Part shown: positions 58,787-64,000 of the stretch, piece by piece
Position numbering within the stretch: position 1 is the stretch's first letter
How the letters are laid out: the number at the start of each line of letters is the position of its first letter
Assembly (NCBI RefSeq): GCF_003048905.1
Contig: NZ_PIRO01000001.1
Coordinates: 620,001-684,000 of the forward strand
Reading direction: 5' to 3'
Source: Campylobacter concisus
Lineage (GTDB): Bacteria > Campylobacterota > Campylobacteria > Campylobacterales > Campylobacteraceae
Length of the DNA: 64,000 bases
Program-made: the position numbers and the translations under genes
The notes under the pieces: model-generated
Seen by the model: only the letters and a program-made list of their open reading frames with translations
What the model was told of the DNA's origin: nothing
Database searches by the model: none

Positions 58787-61606
58787 TTAAACTTCAATAT
58801 ATGAAATTTTTCCATCAAGAGCGTAGAAGATGACGGCGATTATACTATGCTTTGGATAAAATTTACTTAATGCCTCTTTGTATTCTCCAACTTGTTTTTT
58901 ATTTTCCTCAATATTTTTATCGGTCGTTTTATAGTCAATCACACAAATTTCGTTCTCTCCAATACAAAATAAGTCCATCTGTTTTAGTTCGTTTTTTACT
59001 TTAAATGGCTGCTCTTTGTAAATTTCTTTATCTTTTATACACTTTAGAAATTTTGGCTCATTTATTAGCATTTTTGCCCGTTTAAAGGCACCTTCAAGCC
59101 TATCAGGTGAGAGAAATTTGTAAAATTTATTTAGCATTAAACTTTTAGCTTTTAAAAGCGAATTTTCATCAAATTTTTCACTCATCTCGAGCAAATAGTG
59201 AAACGCTAAACCAAAATAGATTGCCTCTAAATTTTTACCGCTCGTTTTTTGCTCTCTTGCCTCTACATCTTGCCTTTCTATCTTTAAAATTTCAGGCATT
59301 TTTTCATCTTTTATAGCCTCTTTTTGCTCGCTCTTACTAGGCAAAATTTTGCCAAAGCTAAACTCTTTTAGATCAAGATAGTCGTTTGCTTCGCTCTTGT
59401 CGCTTCTAGTATAAAAAGAAAAAAAGCTAGGACTATTTCCACTTGGTACGGCTTGTTTAATGATAATAAGCGACTTTGTGGCTCTTGTAAAGGCGACGTA
59501 AATTTTATTGATATTTTCTTGCTTCTCAAGCTCTCTCATTTGCTCTAACACACCAGCATACTCAGGGTCAAAATTTTCTCTGCCAGAAATTCGGCTTTTT
59601 ACTATCCACTCGCCTTTTTCGCTATATTCGGTTATAAAGCTTGAGTCATCGCCCCTGCCCTTACTCATCATATCACAAACTATCACGTGAGCAAACTCGA
59701 GCCCTTTTGACTTATGAACAGTCATTATCTTTACGCCATCAGCATTTTTTGGACTGATTTTAGAGCTGAAATTTTCAAGGTTAAAGATAAAATCGCTTAA
59801 ATTTTTGTAGCCACTACTTAGCTCAAAAAGCCTTAAAATATCAACATCAGCCATATTTATATATAAATTTTTAGCTAGATAAAATAGGCTTTTTGTCGCA
59901 CTATCTTCAGCTTTTATTTTTAGCCTTTTAGGATTTGTATTTATGAGTGCTTTTACATTTTTTTCATAAATTTCTTCACCAAAAAGACAAAATTTTGCAT
60001 ACTCGATGATCGCTGCAACAAACGGCGTTCGCTTTAGCTCCAAGGTGCCTTCATTTACGCTTTTTATCTCCTCACTGCTAAGCACCTCTGAGATGAGGCT
60101 GATGTCGCTATTTTTCCAGCAAAGCACAGTTATCTCACTTGCATTTACGCCAGCAGCAAGTAGCTCTTTTACTTGCGAAACTGCTGCACCCGCTATATCT
60201 TCATCGCTTAGCACACGCAAGTAGCCATAGTCATCTTCCTCGGCTTCAAAATAAGGACACTCGCCACTTACTTTGTAGCTTAGCTCCTTATCTTTTTTAG
60301 CTGGCTCTTGTGGCTCAAAACTAAGCCCATATCTATGATAAATTTCTTCAAAAATAGCGTTATTAAATTTCACCAAAGCCTTTAAGCTGCGATAGTTACT
60401 TGGTAAATTTTCTATATCTATCTGACTAAAATCATCTCCAAGCTTATCGAAAAGCTCTTTTTTACCGCCCCTAAATTTATAGATACTCTGCTTCGTATCT
60501 CCAACATAAAAGAAGCTTCCAAGCCCGTTTTGTCCGTATCCTGAAACGATCTCAGTGATAAGTGGCAAGATGATCTCATATTGGATCACGTTTGTATCTT
60601 GAAACTCATCTATCAAAAGGTGATTTATGCGGCCATCAAGCCTAAAATAAAGCACATCTTTATCAAAATTTTCAACCAAAAGCTTAAAGACCAGCTTATT
60701 TATATCAGCAAAGCTTAAAGCATTTATCTCTTTATTTAGCTCTAAATTTGAGTATTTATAAACATTTAAGAGCTTACTAAAACCGCTAAGTCTGTACCTT
60801 TCAACCTCTAAAATATACTCTTTTGCTGCCTCTTTTAGCTCGTTAAAGAGCCTATCAAGCTCACTTGTATAAATTTTGCTAAAAGTGCGGTAATCCAGGC
60901 TCTCTCTTTCAAAGACCTTGTTTTTAAAAAGCTCAAATAAATTTTGCTCACTAAATGTCTTTTTGGCCGTATCGCTAGCACCATTTTGCAAGGCTATATG
61001 CTCATTTATCTCCTTTTGCGCTGCTCTTACCTTGCTATCATCTGGATAGCTTGCACCACTATCTTTTAGCTCACCACCAAAACTCTCATAAAATTTAGCC
61101 AAAGTCTGCGAAAAGCTCGCCTCTTTTTGGCTTGAGATTATCATCATGAGTGCAAGCTCACTAAGAAGCTTTTGATCTTTACTTGCCTCTTTTACAAATT
61201 TTTTCCACGCCAGATCTTGCAGACTATCTTGCACGCTGTAATCAGGACTAAGCCCTAAATTTTGACTAAATTTCTTTAGGATTCCAGAAAAAAATGCATC
61301 AAATGTATAAATTTTTAGCTCACTTTGCAAAAACCTATCAAGCTTCTCATCGCGTCTTTTTATGACCTCATCTTGGCTCAAACTAAGCTCTTTGCAAAGC
61401 TTATCAAGCTCGTCTTTTTTGTTTTGTAAGTCCAAAAAAGTTGTGATTATGCGCTCTTTCATCTCATTGGCCGCTTTTTTGGTAAAGGTTAGAGCGATGA
61501 TCTCATTTATATTTTCGCCTCTAAGCACCAAAGCGATATAACGAACGCTTAAAGCGAATGTTTTCCCGCTTCCAGCACTTGCTTCTAGGGCTAAAAAATC
61601 TTTCAT
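58787..61606 (-). CDS. addA: AddA-type helicase-nuclease (RecB-like)
   Basis: 939 aa. UvrD-like SF1 helicase motifs in order: Walker A LEASAGSGKTFALS (residues 7-20), DEFQDT (motif II), FYVGDTKQSIYKFRGG (III), IMTVHKSKGLEFAHV (V), IYVAFTRATKSL (VI). C-terminal PD-(D/E)XK nuclease with ICVIDYKTTDKNI followed by a QVGEYKEAL motif. With AddB it resects double-strand breaks for RecA loading. Start overlaps the addB stop by 4 nt. Confidence 0.93.
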   Translation of the reverse strand: MKDFLALEASAGSGKTFALSVRYIALVLRGENINEIIALTFTKKAANEMKERIITTFLDLQNKKDELDKLCKELSLSQDEVIKRRDEKLDRFLQSELKIYTFDAFFSGILKKFSQNLGLSPDYSVQDSLQDLAWKKFVKEASKDQKLLSELALMMIISSQKEASFSQTLAKFYESFGGELKDSGASYPDDSKVRAAQKEINEHIALQNGASDTAKKTFSEQNLFELFKNKVFERESLDYRTFSKIYTSELDRLFNELKEAAKEYILEVERYRLSGFSKLLNVYKYSNLELNKEINALSFADINKLVFKLLVENFDKDVLYFRLDGRINHLLIDEFQDTNVIQYEIILPLITEIVSGYGQNGLGSFFYVGDTKQSIYKFRGGKKELFDKLGDDFSQIDIENLPSNYRSLKALVKFNNAIFEEIYHRYGLSFEPQEPAKKDKELSYKVSGECPYFEAEEDDYGYLRVLSDEDIAGAAVSQVKELLAAGVNASEITVLCWKNSDISLISEVLSSEEIKSVNEGTLELKRTPFVAAIIEYAKFCLFGEEIYEKNVKALINTNPKRLKIKAEDSATKSLFYLAKNLYINMADVDILRLFELSSGYKNLSDFIFNLENFSSKISPKNADGVKIMTVHKSKGLEFAHVIVCDMMSKGRGDDSSFITEYSEKGEWIVKSRISGRENFDPEYAGVLEQMRELEKQENINKIYVAFTRATKSLIIIKQAVPSGNSPSFFSFYTRSDKSEANDYLDLKEFSFGKILPSKSEQKEAIKDEKMPEILKIERQDVEAREQKTSGKNLEAIYFGLAFHYLLEMSEKFDENSLLKAKSLMLNKFYKFLSPDRLEGAFKRAKMLINEPKFLKCIKDKEIYKEQPFKVKNELKQMDLFCIGENEICVIDYKTTDKNIEENKKQVGEYKEALSKFYPKHSIIAVIFYALDGKISYIEV

Positions 61607-63948
61607 AACTCTCTCCTACAAAGTATGGCATACTCGCAAAATTTACAAGCTCCGCTTTTTCTTTCAAAATTTATCTTAGTGTTATTTATACTCTTTAGAT
61701 TTTCTATCTCAGCCCTTAGATCATCTACACTTTTTTTTGAGCTAATAAGCACAGGTTCATTCTTTAGAGCAAAATAAGCACTTTTTACCTCGCTGCCATA
61801 AAGTGCTTCATAAAATGCAAGCTGAAGTGAGTTCGCATTTGCCTCACCAGTTTTATAATCAAGTATAAAAGGCTCGCCATCAGGGCTAGCATCGATCCTA
61901 TCGATAATGCCTTTTATCTTTACATCACAAAAATCACTCTCTATATCTTTTTCACACTCAAGCACTCTAAAGCCAGCACTTAAACGTTCATTTTCAAACT
62001 CTGCGTATTCTTTAAATTTCTGCGACCAAATCTCAAGCTCAAGCGAAGAAAAATCTTGCTTTGCAAGTATTTCTTTAAAAATAGCCAAATCAAATATATT
62101 TTTTTGTCTATAAAAATCACTCGTATAGTATTCATAAAGCGCCTTATGCACGCTATTTCCTTGCTTAGATCCTGGCTCAGTTGCTATTGCTTTTGCTCCT
62201 TTTATACCAGCTATCTTTGCGTAATAATACTTTCTTGGGCAAGTTAGAAATAAATTTAGTGTCGAAAATGATAGCGGTTTAGTGAAAAAATCATGCTCCA
62301 AAATGATCTCATCATCGCTTAAATTTAGGCTTGTACTTCCTTTTAAAAATAATTTTAAATACGCCTCGTCACTAAATTTCTCATCTTTTATTGTTTTGAA
62401 ATTTTTTAAAAATCTTGAAGGAATACTCTCTTCGTTTAAAACACAGCTTATGGCGACCTTTTTGGCATTGTTTATAAGACTTTCATAGTAAAATCTCTGC
62501 AAATTTTCACGCTCAAGGTAGCTTATAAGTCCTGCTTTTTGCCTCACTTTCGAGTTTAAAAACATCTCGTTTGTGCTTCTTGCTGGGATGAAGTTATCAT
62601 TAAAATCAACTATGACCACACCATCAAATTTCATTCCACGGCTCTCAAGCATGCCCATGACACTGATCTTTCCACCACCCACATCATCGATGCTAAGGCG
62701 TGATATATTTAGCAAAAAAATTTCACTTAACTGCTTTAAGCTAAAGCTAAAATACCTACATAAATTCTCAATCCTAAAAAGCTCAAGCGCGAGCTTCTCT
62801 TCGCATCTTGGCTCATTTTCAAGCATTAAAAGCTCGTCTATTAGCTCTTTAAATTTAGCAAAGTCACAAAGATCAAAGTAGCTTGATTTAAATTTATTAA
62901 AAAGCTCTTCACTTACGCTAAGCGTGTTCAAGATAAAGCCAAGCTCCTCGTAGCTCTCACACTTATTTTGATCAAAAATCGGCCTTACCTCTTCGTTTAT
63001 CGCTCTTGTGATGTAAAAAAGCGCTTCATAAAATTTTGTATTTTTAAAGCTCTCGCCCATAGCGTAGTTAAAAATTTTATTGCTATCATGTAGCCTTAAA
63101 ATTTCACTAAAACTCTCATCTGGCAATATAACAGCGATGTTTTCAGGCTTTATGCCCTCACGCACAAACTCGCTCGCCTTTGCCATAGCGTAGGCACATT
63201 GCAGGCTTCTAGTGGCAAATCGCTTTTCTAAAACTGGCTCAAATTTTTTGATATTTTCTAAGCAAATTAGCTCATTTGTCTTTAAATTTAGCTCATATTT
63301 TTTGTAATTTTCAATCTCGCTAATAGCTGAAATTTGCTTTATTTTATTGATTAGCTTTGTGTTGAAAACGCTAGTTTGAAAGATAATTTTTAGCGTAGTT
63401 AGCTTTGAGATTTTCTCTAAAATTTCCCACTCAAATTCACTTAAAATTCCATCTATATGCAGTGAAATTTCACTAAAGCTTTTGATGTAAGCTTCATTTA
63501 TGTTATAAATTTTTGGCAAGGTTATATCATCGTAGAGATTTTCTCTATCAAGCAAGCTCTCATACTCTTTTAAAACCGCTTCAAGTATGTTTAAATGCTC
63601 CTCAAAATTAGCGTAAATATCGTTAAATTTGATCTCAGAGATACTCTTTTTACTAATAGCTAGCTCTTTAAAAAATGAAAAAAGATAGTCATTATTTTTC
63701 AAAAATTCAAAAAACTCAGTTGGAATTTTAAGAACAGAGTTTGCCTTTTTGACGCTAGCACAGGCTCTATTCATAAGCACCAAAGCATAGGTGCTATCAA
63801 TCTCAAACCTACCATCTACATAAACTATCTTTTTATAAAACTCAGCGATACTTAGGCTTTTTGGGATTAGCTCATCATTAAAACTTGCATTAAATTCACG
63901 AATCTTACGCGAGTTCGTAAAGACAAAAAGTTGGTTTAAGTTATGCAT
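61603..63948 (-). CDS. addB: AddB-type nuclease subunit
   Basis: 781 aa, shorter than the Bacillus AddB (about 1170) but like the Campylobacter/Helicobacter form. The N-terminus lacks a Walker A motif. The C-terminal RecB-family nuclease has FILDYKTGEANANSLQLAFYEALYG. Four cysteines that could hold the AddB [4Fe-4S] cluster are LTCPRKYYY, and CKFCEYAILC at the very C-terminus. Forms the AddAB complex with the gene product downstream. Nothing supported in 63949-64000. Confidence 0.9.
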   Translation of the reverse strand: MHNLNQLFVFTNSRKIREFNASFNDELIPKSLSIAEFYKKIVYVDGRFEIDSTYALVLMNRACASVKKANSVLKIPTEFFEFLKNNDYLFSFFKELAISKKSISEIKFNDIYANFEEHLNILEAVLKEYESLLDRENLYDDITLPKIYNINEAYIKSFSEISLHIDGILSEFEWEILEKISKLTTLKIIFQTSVFNTKLINKIKQISAISEIENYKKYELNLKTNELICLENIKKFEPVLEKRFATRSLQCAYAMAKASEFVREGIKPENIAVILPDESFSEILRLHDSNKIFNYAMGESFKNTKFYEALFYITRAINEEVRPIFDQNKCESYEELGFILNTLSVSEELFNKFKSSYFDLCDFAKFKELIDELLMLENEPRCEEKLALELFRIENLCRYFSFSLKQLSEIFLLNISRLSIDDVGGGKISVMGMLESRGMKFDGVVIVDFNDNFIPARSTNEMFLNSKVRQKAGLISYLERENLQRFYYESLINNAKKVAISCVLNEESIPSRFLKNFKTIKDEKFSDEAYLKLFLKGSTSLNLSDDEIILEHDFFTKPLSFSTLNLFLTCPRKYYYAKIAGIKGAKAIATEPGSKQGNSVHKALYEYYTSDFYRQKNIFDLAIFKEILAKQDFSSLELEIWSQKFKEYAEFENERLSAGFRVLECEKDIESDFCDVKIKGIIDRIDASPDGEPFILDYKTGEANANSLQLAFYEALYGSEVKSAYFALKNEPVLISSKKSVDDLRAEIENLKSINNTKINFERKSGACKFCEYAILCRREL

Positions 63949-64000
63949 TTTTCTCTCTTAAATTTTTAAGCAATGATAGCTAAATGCTGATAAAAGAGCG

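Overview
The window reads as the chromosome of a Campylobacter, most likely a non-thermophilic human or oral species of the C. concisus type. The basis is gene content and synteny recalled from C. jejuni and Helicobacter: ftr1-p19-DUF2318-permease; gltX-malic enzyme-upp-mqnA beside a SurA-like gene; purA next to a FliJ-like and a MotE-like gene; cadF; rplM-rpsI; addAB. AT-rich DNA, short intergenic gaps and many 4-nt ATGA gene overlaps fit this. No rRNA, tRNA, CRISPR array or complete insertion sequence was seen.

Layout. 1-5.1 kb: Fur-type iron uptake operon (ftr1, p19, DUF2318 protein, ABC permease running off the left edge). 5.3-16.6 kb: formate dehydrogenase (fdhB, selenocysteine-containing fdhA, a Tat-signal small protein), a DsbC/DsbG-like protein, selA-selB, and on the other strand a polyferredoxin, a TorD-like chaperone and a His/Met-tailed membrane protein. 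16.6-21.4 kb: gltX, malic enzyme, upp, a barnase/barstar pair and mqnA. 21.5-28.2 kb: SurA-like chaperone, siderophore-type TonB receptor, YedE selenium transporter, moeA, TerC. 28.3-36.3 kb: MotE-like, FliJ-like, purA, HisZ-like, a giant PAS-GGDEF-EAL protein, nitroreductase. 36.4-41.8 kb: selenocysteine-containing selD, yedF, fdhC, a dead DJ-1/PfpI gene, nspC, moaD-moaE. 41.8-47.9 kb: a small membrane protein, then a Fur-boxed cluster with a plug-less TonB-receptor barrel, a Tat-exported substrate-binding protein, ABC permease, ABC ATPase and NnrS. 48-64 kb: YceI, a relic of a duplicated gene, an AT-rich KAP-type NTPase, carboxynorspermidine dehydrogenase, housekeeping genes, cadF, ribosomal proteins and addAB.

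How it works together. The main theme is selenium- and molybdenum-dependent formate oxidation. YedE and YedF probably handle selenium, SelD makes selenophosphate, SelA and SelB make and deliver Sec-tRNA, MoeA and MoaDE make molybdopterin, and the product is FdhA with FdhB, FdhC and a TorD-like chaperone. Two proteins, FdhA and SelD, are read through in-frame UGA codons followed by SECIS-like hairpins, so simple ORF calling breaks both. A second theme is metal acquisition: three loci with candidate Fur boxes. A third is carboxyspermidine-type polyamine synthesis, split between nspC and the dehydrogenase gene.

The least ordinary loci are the barnase-barstar pair inside a housekeeping operon, the plug-less TonB barrel cluster with NnrS, and the KAP NTPase inserted between a gene relic and another gene's terminator. 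All family assignments are from reading the sequences; no database search was run.
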